A stretch of 28,720 nt of DNA, taken from NCBI GenBank assembly GCA_002317355.1, contig DCJC01000060.1, positions 1 through 28,720 of the forward strand. Direction: 5' to 3'. Within the stretch, counting starts at the first letter, position 1, and every line of letters begins with the position of its first letter. Source of the DNA: Prevotellaceae bacterium UBA1710. GTDB taxonomy: Bacteria > Bacteroidota > Bacteroidia > Bacteroidales > Bacteroidaceae. This document shows positions 20,991-28,720 of the stretch, one piece after another. The notes beneath the pieces are model-generated. The model worked only from the letters and a program-made list of their open reading frames with translations, was not told the origin of the DNA and made no database searches. Both the position numbers and the translations under genes were made by a program.

Positions 20991-23423
20991 ATGACAACTC
21001 TCAGAAACCACATAAAGGCCTTGATGGGGGCATTGCTTCTCGTGTATTCTGCAACTGCTTTTGCAGGAGACGACATACCGAGAAAAGCAATCAGCCTTAA
21101 TCGTGGATGGCGCTTTCATCTTGGAAGTGCCACTGCATCTATTACGACGGCTCAGGCAGAGACTGAGGGTTGGAGAACTATCAACGTTCCACACGACTTC
21201 CAGATAGAACAGCCATGGGTAGCACCTTCTGCTGACGAAAAGGCAGACAACAGCGATGCTGGTGCTAATATCCGCAGCCGACTTTCCTCAAGAGGCTTCA
21301 AGGAGATGGGAGAAGGCTGGTATGTACGTTCTTTCACTCCTGCCATTGAGGAGAAAGGCCATAGGGCACTTCTTGACTTTGAAGGCATCATGTACGTTGG
21401 AGATGTTTATCTCAACGGTCAGAAAGTTGGTGGAACTGACTATGGCTATGTTGGATTCGAGATTGATGTGACAAATCTGTTGAAGTTTGGCGAGGAGAAC
21501 ACCATAGCCGTTCATTGTGATACAGGCAAACCAAATCACTCACGTTGGTACACAGGTGGTGGATTATTCCGCGATGTGAACATCGTCTATACCGATTCCG
21601 AGCTTTACTTTCTTCGCCACCCCCTTTACATCACCACCAAGGACAACAAGGAGGTGAATATCACGGCTAATGTGCAATGCAACACAAAGCAGAAGGATGT
21701 CACCATGCAAGTCAGCATCATCGCGCCTGACGGTTCGGTGGTTTATTCCAACAAGCATGACCTGAAGCGCATACGCAACTATAAATATGGTCAGGAGCTA
21801 AGCATTCCTACCATTACGATAGACAACCCTCAGCTATGGGATTGCGAGAACCCGAATCTCTATAGCGTTAAGGTACAACTTCTAAAAGAAAACGGAACTG
21901 TTGCAGATGAGGTCACAGAGACTTTCGGCATCAGAACTGTTGAGATAGGTCCGGATTTCGGATTCAAGCTCAACGGCAAGAAGGTATTGCTGAAGGGATA
22001 TGCCAACCATCATGACCTTGGCGCTCTCGGTTCTGCAGCCTATCCTCGTGCTATGGAGAAGCGCATTCTGCTGATGAAGTCATTCGGCATAAATCATATC
22101 CGCACTTCACACAATCCATACTCAAAGTCATTCCTTGACCTTTGTGATAAACATGGCATACTTGTTGTTGACGAACTTTACGATAAATGGAATGACCAGT
22201 ATGTAGGCGCTGGTCGTGCCAGATATAACGATCTTTGGCAAGAGCATATCAAGGAGTTCATCACACGAGACAGAAATCACCCTTGCGTGGTGACTTGGTC
22301 ATTGGGAAACGAGCTTCAGTCTTATGCAGATATGCCATTCAACGACTTTGGTGTAACACAGTTCAAGTTGCAGAAGACTCTTCTTCAGCGATATGACAAC
22401 TCACGCAAGGTTACCGTTGCCATGCACCCTCGCTATCGCAACTGGGAGACAGACTCACTTCCTTGCGACCTTGCGATGAACACCGATTTCCAGTCATACA
22501 ACTATCGTTATATGTACTTCCCTGGTGACGGCAAGAAGTTCCCTTGGATGACATTCTATCAGTCGGAAGCCTCAACTTCTGCCATGGGCGAGAATTATTT
22601 TGCCATGGATTTGGATAAGGTCATCGGACTTGCCTATTGGGGTGCTATCGACTATCTTGGCGAGAGTCAGGGATGGCCGGCAAAGGGTTGGGCACAAGGT
22701 GTATTCGACCTGTCACTCGAGCCAAAGCCAAAGGCATACTACATGAAGTCATTCTTCAAGGATGACGAGCCACTTGTTCACATCAGCGTTATCGACAAGA
22801 AGGGTGATGCTATGTGGAACGGCATCCAGACAGGTAATGATGGTATGAGCGACCATTGGAACCGCACTCCGGGAAAGAAACTCGCCATCACGACCTATAC
22901 CAATGCTGATGAGGTGGAGCTTATCGTAAACGGTAAGAGCTATGGCACAAAGCAGAACGACCGCAAGAGTGCGAAGATGAGGAATCAGATTCGCTGGAAG
23001 GACATAGAATATCAAGATGGATATTGCGAAGCCATCGCAAGGACTGATGGCAAGATCGTTGCCCGCCACAGAATAGAGACGACGGGAAAGCCTGTAAAAC
23101 TCGTCATTGAGAGTGACAACGACAACTGGAAGGCAGACGGCATTGACCTACAGCATATCCGCATCATAGCACTCGACAGCAAAGGCAGACGCGTTGCCAC
23201 AGCACCGGGAGAAGTTACAGTTAAGATTACAGGTGATGCAACAATAGCAGCCATGAGTAATGGCAACATCAATTCTGCAGAACTTGCGATAACCGACAAG
23301 CAGGCACTCTTCAACGGTTCGTGCCTCGCAATTCTTCGTGCAGGACTCACCCCTTCACAAGTCACATTAACAGCAGAATGTGAGGGTATGAAACCTGCCA
23401 AGATAAAGTTAATGACAAAATAG
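20991..23423 (+). CDS. GH2-family glycoside hydrolase with C-terminal DUF4982-type domain
   Basis: This 810-aa secreted enzyme has a signal peptide (about 1-25, ending AFA-G). It has a GH2 sugar-binding jelly roll (about 30-200, with GWRFHLG, VPHDF and ALLDFEGIMYVGDVYLNG) and an Ig-like domain (about 205-318). The catalytic barrel (about 320-590) carries acid/base Glu441 in TWSLGNEL and probable nucleophile Glu526 in FYQSEAST. C-terminal Ig-like domains include TYTNADEVELIVNGKSYG, typical of DUF4982. GH2 members include beta-galactosidases and beta-glucuronidases. The exact specificity is not readable, but the GH105 neighbour suggests a beta-linked sugar on an acidic polysaccharide. murF-alr follows after 16 nt. 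Confidence 0.93.
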   Translation: MTTLRNHIKALMGALLLVYSATAFAGDDIPRKAISLNRGWRFHLGSATASITTAQAETEGWRTINVPHDFQIEQPWVAPSADEKADNSDAGANIRSRLSSRGFKEMGEGWYVRSFTPAIEEKGHRALLDFEGIMYVGDVYLNGQKVGGTDYGYVGFEIDVTNLLKFGEENTIAVHCDTGKPNHSRWYTGGGLFRDVNIVYTDSELYFLRHPLYITTKDNKEVNITANVQCNTKQKDVTMQVSIIAPDGSVVYSNKHDLKRIRNYKYGQELSIPTITIDNPQLWDCENPNLYSVKVQLLKENGTVADEVTETFGIRTVEIGPDFGFKLNGKKVLLKGYANHHDLGALGSAAYPRAMEKRILLMKSFGINHIRTSHNPYSKSFLDLCDKHGILVVDELYDKWNDQYVGAGRARYNDLWQEHIKEFITRDRNHPCVVTWSLGNELQSYADMPFNDFGVTQFKLQKTLLQRYDNSRKVTVAMHPRYRNWETDSLPCDLAMNTDFQSYNYRYMYFPGDGKKFPWMTFYQSEASTSAMGENYFAMDLDKVIGLAYWGAIDYLGESQGWPAKGWAQGVFDLSLEPKPKAYYMKSFFKDDEPLVHISVIDKKGDAMWNGIQTGNDGMSDHWNRTPGKKLAITTYTNADEVELIVNGKSYGTKQNDRKSAKMRNQIRWKDIEYQDGYCEAIARTDGKIVARHRIETTGKPVKLVIESDNDNWKADGIDLQHIRIIALDSKGRRVATAPGEVTVKITGDATIAAMSNGNINSAELAITDKQALFNGSCLAILRAGLTPSQVTLTAECEGMKPAKIKLMTK

Positions 23424-23439
23424 AATATGTATTCTAAAG

Positions 23440-25929
23440 ATGGTATATAGCATAGAAAAAATCACGACGCTTATAGGCGCGCATCGCTATGGCGAGAAGG
23501 ATTGTAACATTGCCTTCCTCCTTACTGATAGCCGTTCTTTGTCTTTTCCGGAAGAGACACTTTTCTTCGCCCTCCAATCAGAGCGTAATGATGGCCACAA
23601 CTACATTGAGGATCTTTACCGCAGAGGTGTAAGGAACTTCGTTGTAGCCAACTCCTACCCTATTCCTACAGGCAGCGAGTGGACAGATGCCAATTTCCTT
23701 GTAGTTCCATCAACTCTTGCAGCACTCCAGCGACTTGCAGAGCGTCATCGTGACGAGTTCGATATCCCTATCGTTGGCATCACGGGCAGCAATGGCAAGA
23801 CTGTAGTGAAGGAATGGCTTTACCAGTTGCTTATGCCTTCAATGCACGTTACACGCTCTCCACGTTCATACAACTCACAGATTGGCGTGCCTCTTTCCGT
23901 ATGGAAGCTTCATGAAGGAAGTGCGATCGGCATATTCGAGGCAGGCATAAGTCAGATGGACGAGATGCAACGCCTTGCAGATATCATCCAACCAACAATC
24001 GGTGTTTTCACCACCTTGGGACAGGCGCATCAGGAGAATTTCCACTCACTCGAAGAGAAATGCCGTGAGAAATTCCTATTGTTCAATGATTGTGAGGTTC
24101 TCGTCTATCCGCAGGATAATGACATCGTGTTCCGTATGCTTCGCAGAAGCGAGTTCAAGGGCAAGAAACTCGGTTGGTCAATGAACGACTCTTCAGCAGC
24201 ATTCTATGTAGATAGCATCAAGCAGGAAGACACTTGCACGCGCGTACATTATAAATATAACGCAGGTCCTACCCCACTTGAAGGCTCATTCACAATACCA
24301 TTTATCAGCGAGGCATTCGTTGAAGACTCAATAGCTGCTGCTGTCGTTGTTCTTCATCTCGGCATTACACCAGCCGAACTCGAAGAACGCATGCATACTC
24401 TTGAGCCTATTGCCATGCGCCTTGAGGTAAAGGATGGTCAGAGAGGTTGTACGCTTATTAATGACTCATACAATTCCGACCTCGCATCTCTGGATATTGC
24501 CCTTGACTTCATGCACCGCCGTCCTGACCATAAAGGGCGCAAGCGCACATTGATACTCAGCGACATATACCAATCAGGCGTCAATGACGAGGAACTCTAC
24601 AAAGAGGTTTCTGAACTTGCCGTAAACCGTGGCGTGGAGAAATTCATCGGTATAGGTAAGGCATTAAAGAATTGTGCTGACAAGATAAATGTAGAGAATA
24701 AATCATTCTTCAAGACAACAGAGGAGTTTATTGCAAGTTCGGTATTTACTTCTCTTCACGATGAGGTCATCCTTATCAAGGGTGCACGTAAATTCGGTTT
24801 CGATAGAATCACCGACCTGCTTGTGGAGAAGGTACACGAGACCACGCTTGAGGTAAACCTTAATGCCCTTGTGGACAATCTCAACCACTACCGCTCGTTC
24901 ATGAAGCCAGACACCAAACTGGTCTGCATGATTAAGGCCGACGGCTATGGCGCTGGTGCAGTGGAGATTGCGAAGACACTCCAGGATCATCGTGTTGACT
25001 ATCTTGCTGTTGCTGTTGCAGATGAGGGTGTAGAACTTCGCAGGGCAGGCATCACGGCAAACATCATGATAATGAACCCTGAGATGACGGCATTCAAGAC
25101 CATGTTCGACTATGATCTTGAACCAGAGGTGTATTCTTTCCGTCTTCTCGACGCACTTCGTCATGCAGCAAGAAAAGAGGGTATTACAGGCTACCCTATC
25201 CATATCAAACTTGATACAGGTATGCATCGTCTCGGTTTCCATCCTATTGATGACATGCCTAAACTCATAGAGTATCTGAATAATCAGAACGCGCTTATCC
25301 CTCGTTCTGTATTCTCTCATTTCGTAGGCTCTGACGGAGATAACTTTGACGAGTTCTCCGACTATCAATTTGATCTTTACGAGAAAGGCAGCAAGGCTCT
25401 TCAGAATGCCTTTGAGCATAAGATCCTCCGCCATATCTGCAATACCGCAGGTATCGAGCATTTCCCTGAGCGTCAGATGGATATGTGTCGCTTGGGACTT
25501 GGACTCTATGGCATCAACCCACGCAACAACGAGGTTCTTTCAAATGTAAGTACATTGAAGACGACTATACTTCAAATTCGTCGTGTACCAGCAGGAGAAA
25601 GCATCGGTTACAGCCGTAGGACTATACTTGAAAAGGACAGCATCATAGCAGCCATCCCTATTGGTTATGCAGATGGTTTAAACCGCCATTTGGGCAATCG
25701 TCACGGCTATTGTCTGGTGAATGGCAAGAAAGCGGAATATGTCGGAAATATCTGCATGGATGTCTGCATGATAGATGTTACTGATATTCCATGTCAGGAA
25801 GGAGATAGCGTCGAAATCTTTGGAGACAATCTTCCCGTGACTGTTCTTTCTGACACACTTGACACCATACCATACGAAGTTCTGACCAGTATCAGCAACC
25901 GAGTAAAGCGCGTCTATTACCAGGATTAA
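23440..25929 (+). CDS. murF-alr: Bifunctional MurF ligase / alanine racemase fusion
   Basis: The 829-aa product joins two cell-wall enzymes. Residues 1 to about 460 are MurF, which adds D-Ala-D-Ala to the UDP-MurNAc tripeptide. They show the ATP loop GITGSNGKT (113-121), PRSYNSQIGVPLSVW and NDSYNSD. Residues from about 466 to 829 are alanine racemase, which makes the D-alanine used by the pathway. The PLP-binding Lys499 is in VCMIKADGYG, with HIKLDTGMHRLGF, the second catalytic Tyr724 in GYSRRT, and GNICMDVCMIDVT. The fusion is known from Bacteroidetes. The gene is only 16 nt downstream of a GH2, an operon position unrelated to its role. Both active sites look intact. Confidence 0.96.
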   Translation: MVYSIEKITTLIGAHRYGEKDCNIAFLLTDSRSLSFPEETLFFALQSERNDGHNYIEDLYRRGVRNFVVANSYPIPTGSEWTDANFLVVPSTLAALQRLAERHRDEFDIPIVGITGSNGKTVVKEWLYQLLMPSMHVTRSPRSYNSQIGVPLSVWKLHEGSAIGIFEAGISQMDEMQRLADIIQPTIGVFTTLGQAHQENFHSLEEKCREKFLLFNDCEVLVYPQDNDIVFRMLRRSEFKGKKLGWSMNDSSAAFYVDSIKQEDTCTRVHYKYNAGPTPLEGSFTIPFISEAFVEDSIAAAVVVLHLGITPAELEERMHTLEPIAMRLEVKDGQRGCTLINDSYNSDLASLDIALDFMHRRPDHKGRKRTLILSDIYQSGVNDEELYKEVSELAVNRGVEKFIGIGKALKNCADKINVENKSFFKTTEEFIASSVFTSLHDEVILIKGARKFGFDRITDLLVEKVHETTLEVNLNALVDNLNHYRSFMKPDTKLVCMIKADGYGAGAVEIAKTLQDHRVDYLAVAVADEGVELRRAGITANIMIMNPEMTAFKTMFDYDLEPEVYSFRLLDALRHAARKEGITGYPIHIKLDTGMHRLGFHPIDDMPKLIEYLNNQNALIPRSVFSHFVGSDGDNFDEFSDYQFDLYEKGSKALQNAFEHKILRHICNTAGIEHFPERQMDMCRLGLGLYGINPRNNEVLSNVSTLKTTILQIRRVPAGESIGYSRRTILEKDSIIAAIPIGYADGLNRHLGNRHGYCLVNGKKAEYVGNICMDVCMIDVTDIPCQEGDSVEIFGDNLPVTVLSDTLDTIPYEVLTSISNRVKRVYYQD

Positions 25930-25943
25930 AAAAAGTTAAAAAA

Positions 25944-25984
25944 GATAACGGATAATAAATTGTCATTATTATTCGTTATCTTTG
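25944..25984 (+). promoter_or_regulatory. Palindrome overlapping a -7 box upstream of the MFS gene
   Basis: Arms at 25944-25959 (GATAACGGATAATAAA) and 25965-25980 match in 14 of 16 positions around a 5-nt centre. The right arm runs into TATCTTTG (25977-25984), a full TAnnTTTG -7 match. No TTTG lies at -33. The palindrome could be an operator for the transporter promoter or a weak terminator of murF-alr, since only TTTG follows the stem. Confidence 0.5.
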
Positions 25985-26025
25985 CAGAAAAATTAACTAT
26001 AAACAGAAAGTCTAAAATACATAAA

Positions 26026-26055
26026 AACCGCTTCCCCTAACCAAATACAGCGGTT
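26026..26055 (+). promoter_or_regulatory. Hairpin in the MFS gene leader
   Basis: AACCGC (26026-26031) and GCGGTT (26050-26055) form a 6-bp stem with an 18-nt loop, ending 13 nt before the ATG at 26069. It could affect translation initiation, with low certainty. Confidence 0.3.
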
Positions 26056-26068
26056 ACCTACTAAAACT

Positions 26069-27508
26069 ATGAGTCAAATACAGACAAACAAAATGACCAA
26101 CTGGCGTTGGGTGATGTGTGCGATGCTTTTCGCTGCCACAACAGTAAATTACATGGACCGTCAGGTTCTGTCACTAACCTGGAAAGATTTCATCTCAAAG
26201 GATTTCAACTGGACAGACGATGACTACGGTACAATTACAGCCGTATTCTCTATCTTCTACGCCTTCATTTCACTCTTTGCAGGTAAGTTCATCGACTGGA
26301 TGGGCACAAAGAAGGGTTACATCTGGGCTATCGTAATATGGAGCCTCGGTGCTTGTCTTCACGCAGCATGCGGATGGGCTACACTAAACCTTGCAAATAG
26401 CGGTTGGTTTGGTGAGAATGTGGTAAAGGGCACATTGATATTCACATCCATATCTGTTTACCTCTTCCTTGCTTGCCGTATCGTACTTGCTATGGGTGAG
26501 GCAGGAAACTTCCCAGCAGCCATCAAGGTTACAGCAGAATATTTCCCTAAGAAAGACCGTGCATACGCTACAAGTATGTTCAACGCTGGTTCAAGCGTAG
26601 GTGCACTTGCAGCTCCACTTACCATACCTATCCTTGCAGCAGCAATGGGTTGGGAGATGTCATTCATCATCATCGGTGCTATCGGCTTCATCTGGGCTGC
26701 AGCATGGGCATTCATGTATGAGCACCCACATGAGAGCAAGAACGTGAATGAGGCTGAGTTGAACTACATCAACTCTGACAATCAGCAGGAAGAAACAGCT
26801 ACTGCAACAACTACAGACAGCAACGACTTCAAACTCTCTTTCGGAGAGTGCTTCACATACCGTCAGACATGGGCATTCATCGTTGGTAAGGCTCTTACAG
26901 ATGGTGTATGGTGGTTCTTCCTCTTCTGGGCTCCAGCATATTTCTCTGAACTCGGATATCCATCAAATACATTCACAGGTCAGATGCTTATCTTCGTACT
27001 CTACCTCATCGTGACTGTACTCTCTATCTATGGTGGTTATCTTCCAAAGCTCTTCGTTGAGAATAAGGGAATGAACCCATACGCAGGTCGTATGCGTGCG
27101 ATGCTTATCTTTGCATTCCTCCCTATCTTCGCAATGTTCGCACAGCCACTTGCAAGCACAAGCGTATGGTTGCCATGTATCATCATCGGTCTTGCCGGTG
27201 CTGGTCATCAGGCTTGGAGCGCCAACCTCTACTCTACTATCGGTGATATGTTCCCTAAGAGTGCCATCGCTACTATCACAGGTATCGGCACCATGTTCGG
27301 TGGACTTGGTTCATTCCTCATCAACAAAGGTTCTGGTATGCTCTTCACCTATGCAGAAGGCCAGGGTGATGCATTCACCTTCTTCGGAGTAACAGGCAAG
27401 CCAGCTGGATACATGATCATCTTCTGCTATTGCGCTGTTGCCTACCTCATCGCATGGACATTGATGAAGACACTTGTACCAAAGTATAAGCCTATCGTAA
27501 AGGAATAA
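26069..27508 (+). CDS. MFS transporter, hexuronate (ExuT)-like
   Basis: This 479-aa transporter has 12 predicted helices in two halves joined by a polar loop (about 225-255, rich in Asn, Thr and acidic residues). The motif VNYMDRQVLSL in helix 1 is typical of the anion:cation symporter branch that includes the E. coli galacturonate/glucuronate carrier ExuT. So are AGKFIDWMGTKKGY between helices 2 and 3 and RIVLAMGEAGNFPAAIK in helix 4. Import of hexuronate with H+ is therefore likely, fitting the upstream GH105. The gene follows murF-alr after 139 nt with a candidate promoter of its own. A strong terminator follows. Confidence 0.87.
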   Translation: MSQIQTNKMTNWRWVMCAMLFAATTVNYMDRQVLSLTWKDFISKDFNWTDDDYGTITAVFSIFYAFISLFAGKFIDWMGTKKGYIWAIVIWSLGACLHAACGWATLNLANSGWFGENVVKGTLIFTSISVYLFLACRIVLAMGEAGNFPAAIKVTAEYFPKKDRAYATSMFNAGSSVGALAAPLTIPILAAAMGWEMSFIIIGAIGFIWAAAWAFMYEHPHESKNVNEAELNYINSDNQQEETATATTTDSNDFKLSFGECFTYRQTWAFIVGKALTDGVWWFFLFWAPAYFSELGYPSNTFTGQMLIFVLYLIVTVLSIYGGYLPKLFVENKGMNPYAGRMRAMLIFAFLPIFAMFAQPLASTSVWLPCIIIGLAGAGHQAWSANLYSTIGDMFPKSAIATITGIGTMFGGLGSFLINKGSGMLFTYAEGQGDAFTFFGVTGKPAGYMIIFCYCAVAYLIAWTLMKTLVPKYKPIVKE

Positions 27509-27522
27509 ATATGCGCTTTCAA

Positions 27523-27584
27523 GGTTTTGAGGTTTTAGGTACCAGGTTTTACACCTATTCCTAAAACCTCAAAATCATTTTTTA
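27523..27584 (+). terminator. Intrinsic terminator of the MFS gene, built from octanucleotide repeats
   Basis: A 17-bp stem (27523-27539 and 27560-27576, one mismatch at its base) with a 20-nt loop is followed by ATTTTTTA. It starts 15 nt after the stop. The arms consist of an 8-nt word (AGGTTTTG, AGGTTTTA, and complements). Further CTCAAAAC-like copies continue to about 27625. Confidence 0.75.
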
Positions 27585-27625
27585 CCCTAAATCTCAAAAC
27601 CTCCTCAAACTCAATAAACCTCACA

Positions 27626-28069
27626 ATGACAGAAGAACAGGTTCTCAACAAACTCACCACCCTATGCGCCAGAGGTGAGCATTGCCAACAGGAAATGCTC
27701 GACAAGATGCGCAAATGGGAAATAGAAGAAGGCGTGCAGGCTCGTGTGATGGAATACCTCCTAAAAGAAAAATTCATTGACGAGGAAAGATACACCCGTC
27801 TATTTGTTGAGGAGAAGATAAAATTCAACAAATGGGGACGTAAGAAGTTAGAGCAGGCACTCTACATGAAGCGTATCCCAAGAAGTATTTATGCACCTAT
27901 TCTTGATGAGGTTGACGAGGACAACTACGAGGAAATATTACGACCACTTCTTGAAGCAAAACGAAAGTCAGTTACAGGCAAATCCGAATACGAAATAAGG
28001 GGTAAGTTGATACGCTTCGCTCTCTCACGAGGTTTTGATATGGACACAATTCTCAGTGTCTTAGATTAA
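27626..28069 (+). CDS. recX: RecX-family regulatory protein
   Basis: RecX binds RecA filaments and limits recombinase activity. The 147-aa protein is all-helical with three-helix repeats. The segment EKFIDEERYTRLFVEEKIKFNKWGRKKLEQAL (about 48-79) is the conserved RecX core (a FIDE-R-A pattern followed by K-G--KI--L). A C-terminal repeat ends at LSRGFDMDTILSVLD. recA is not in the window. A repeat-built terminator precedes the gene, and no clear promoter is visible. Its 3' end overlaps the convergent comF gene by 9 nt. Confidence 0.9.
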   Translation: MTEEQVLNKLTTLCARGEHCQQEMLDKMRKWEIEEGVQARVMEYLLKEKFIDEERYTRLFVEEKIKFNKWGRKKLEQALYMKRIPRSIYAPILDEVDEDNYEEILRPLLEAKRKSVTGKSEYEIRGKLIRFALSRGFDMDTILSVLD

Positions 28070-28720
28070 TACAGGCTCAGGTATTTCCTGGGCCTTTGGA
28101 TTTCCTGCATATCCAAGGGACAGAATGCTAACCTTTACTCCCTGCGCCTTAAGTATTTGCTCTGCACACGAAATTGTTGTTGCTCCAGTAGTAATGACAT
28201 CATCTATCAGCAGCACATGCTTACCACAAAGAGCATCAGCATCTTTCAATTGAAAAACATCAGTAACATTCTCATGCCTCTCCTCACGGGTGAGGTGCGT
28301 CTGACTTCTTACAAACCGCTTCCTTATCACAGCATGCTTCTCTACAGGAATTTTCAGTATATTACTAATGCCACGTGCCACCATCTCACTTTGATTATAT
28401 CCTCGTTTTATCCTTCGTCTTATACTAATAGGTAGAGGCACGATACAATCAATACCATCAAAGAATCCCTCCATCTCATCAGCAATCATTTCACCCAACT
28501 CAACAGCGATATTGGCACGGCCATGATACTTCACATCATACACCAAGCTTGCAGGTCCCGATTTAGGTTTGAAATAGAAATATGCAGCAACTCTTTCTAC
28601 CGGAATCTTCCCCCAATACATTCTTGCCATAGGATTATCATAAGGATGTTCCCAGAACAAAGTTCTTGGCAATCCAATATTACAGTTTAGGCATAACGGA
28701 CGTTCATCCAGTTCAAGGCG
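28061..28720 (-). CDS. comF: ComF-family amidophosphoribosyltransferase-like protein (N-terminus cut by window edge)
   Basis: The frame is open to the right edge, giving at least 219 residues. The true start is outside the window. The N-terminal part contains CLNC, half of the zinc-ribbon expected in ComF. PAVLYDVKYHG-like sequence follows (ASLVYDVKYHG), then DCIVPLPISIRRRIKRGYNQSE and the phosphoribosyltransferase PRPP loop LLIDDVITTGATT. ComF proteins act in natural transformation in some bacteria, but their biochemical role is not settled. The gene converges on recX with a 9-nt overlap at the stops. Confidence 0.92.
   Translation of the reverse strand, partial: RLELDERPLCLNCNIGLPRTLFWEHPYDNPMARMYWGKIPVERVAAYFYFKPKSGPASLVYDVKYHGRANIAVELGEMIADEMEGFFDGIDCIVPLPISIRRRIKRGYNQSEMVARGISNILKIPVEKHAVIRKRFVRSQTHLTREERHENVTDVFQLKDADALCGKHVLLIDDVITTGATTISCAEQILKAQGVKVSILSLGYAGNPKAQEIPEPVLI

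Noticed and set aside
28670..28672. TTG start codon for comF
   Set aside because: The same frame stays open to the window edge and encodes part of the expected zinc-ribbon (CLNC), so the real start is outside.

Overview
The window looks like chromosomal DNA of a gut or rumen Bacteroidales species, most probably Prevotella/Segatella. Three lines of evidence support this. Several promoters match the Bacteroidetes -33/-7 consensus (TTTG, about 20 nt, TAnnTTTG). Several genes are typical of the phylum: Fkp, the MurF-Alr fusion, GSCFA, DUF3098, GH97 and GH105. Conserved gene strings such as ftsX-DUF3098-uppP-truB-queA-folK are intact. The identification rests on gene content and promoters only, because no complete rRNA gene is present. 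I saw no insertion sequence, tRNA, CRISPR array or prophage gene.

Layout. Bases 1-165 hold a strong leftward promoter and a leader, possibly for an rRNA operon outside the window. Bases 166-455 are non-coding and repeat-rich. Bases 456-2961 are a leftward ExbB / small membrane protein / ExbD / ExbD energy-transducing operon with its promoter and terminator. A rightward BASS-type transporter follows (3068-4081). A tightly overlapped leftward operon lrp-thyA-folA (4234-6001) fires back to back with a rightward M18 aminopeptidase-GH97 pair (6136-9429). Leftward again come rpsO, the fucose salvage enzyme Fkp and a GSCFA protein (9554-13572). Then comes a leftward envelope/tRNA-modification/folate string: ftsX, DUF3098, uppP, truB, queA and folK (13798-18463). 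From 18994 rightward there is a radical SAM protein, a GH105, a GH2, murF-alr, a hexuronate-type MFS transporter and recX. A convergent, partial comF closes the window.

How the genes work together. GH105, GH2 and the MFS transporter fit breakdown of uronate-containing plant polysaccharide and uptake of the uronic acid. UppP, MurF-Alr and FtsX belong to wall synthesis and division. ThyA, FolA and FolK form the folate/thymidylate set. Fkp makes GDP-fucose for surface glycans.

The most unusual signal is non-coding. Many intergenic gaps contain short, exactly phased tandem repeats that differ in sequence but share a period. Four gaps have 7-nt repeats, two have 8-nt repeats and two promoter-upstream regions have 11-nt repeats. 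The best example (18687-18769) is a mirror array of four TCCATCG and four CGATGGA units at exact 11-nt spacing between two divergent promoters. A GC-rich inverted repeat pair has also entered the start of folK. A perfect dyad joins the two divergent promoters at the lrp gene.
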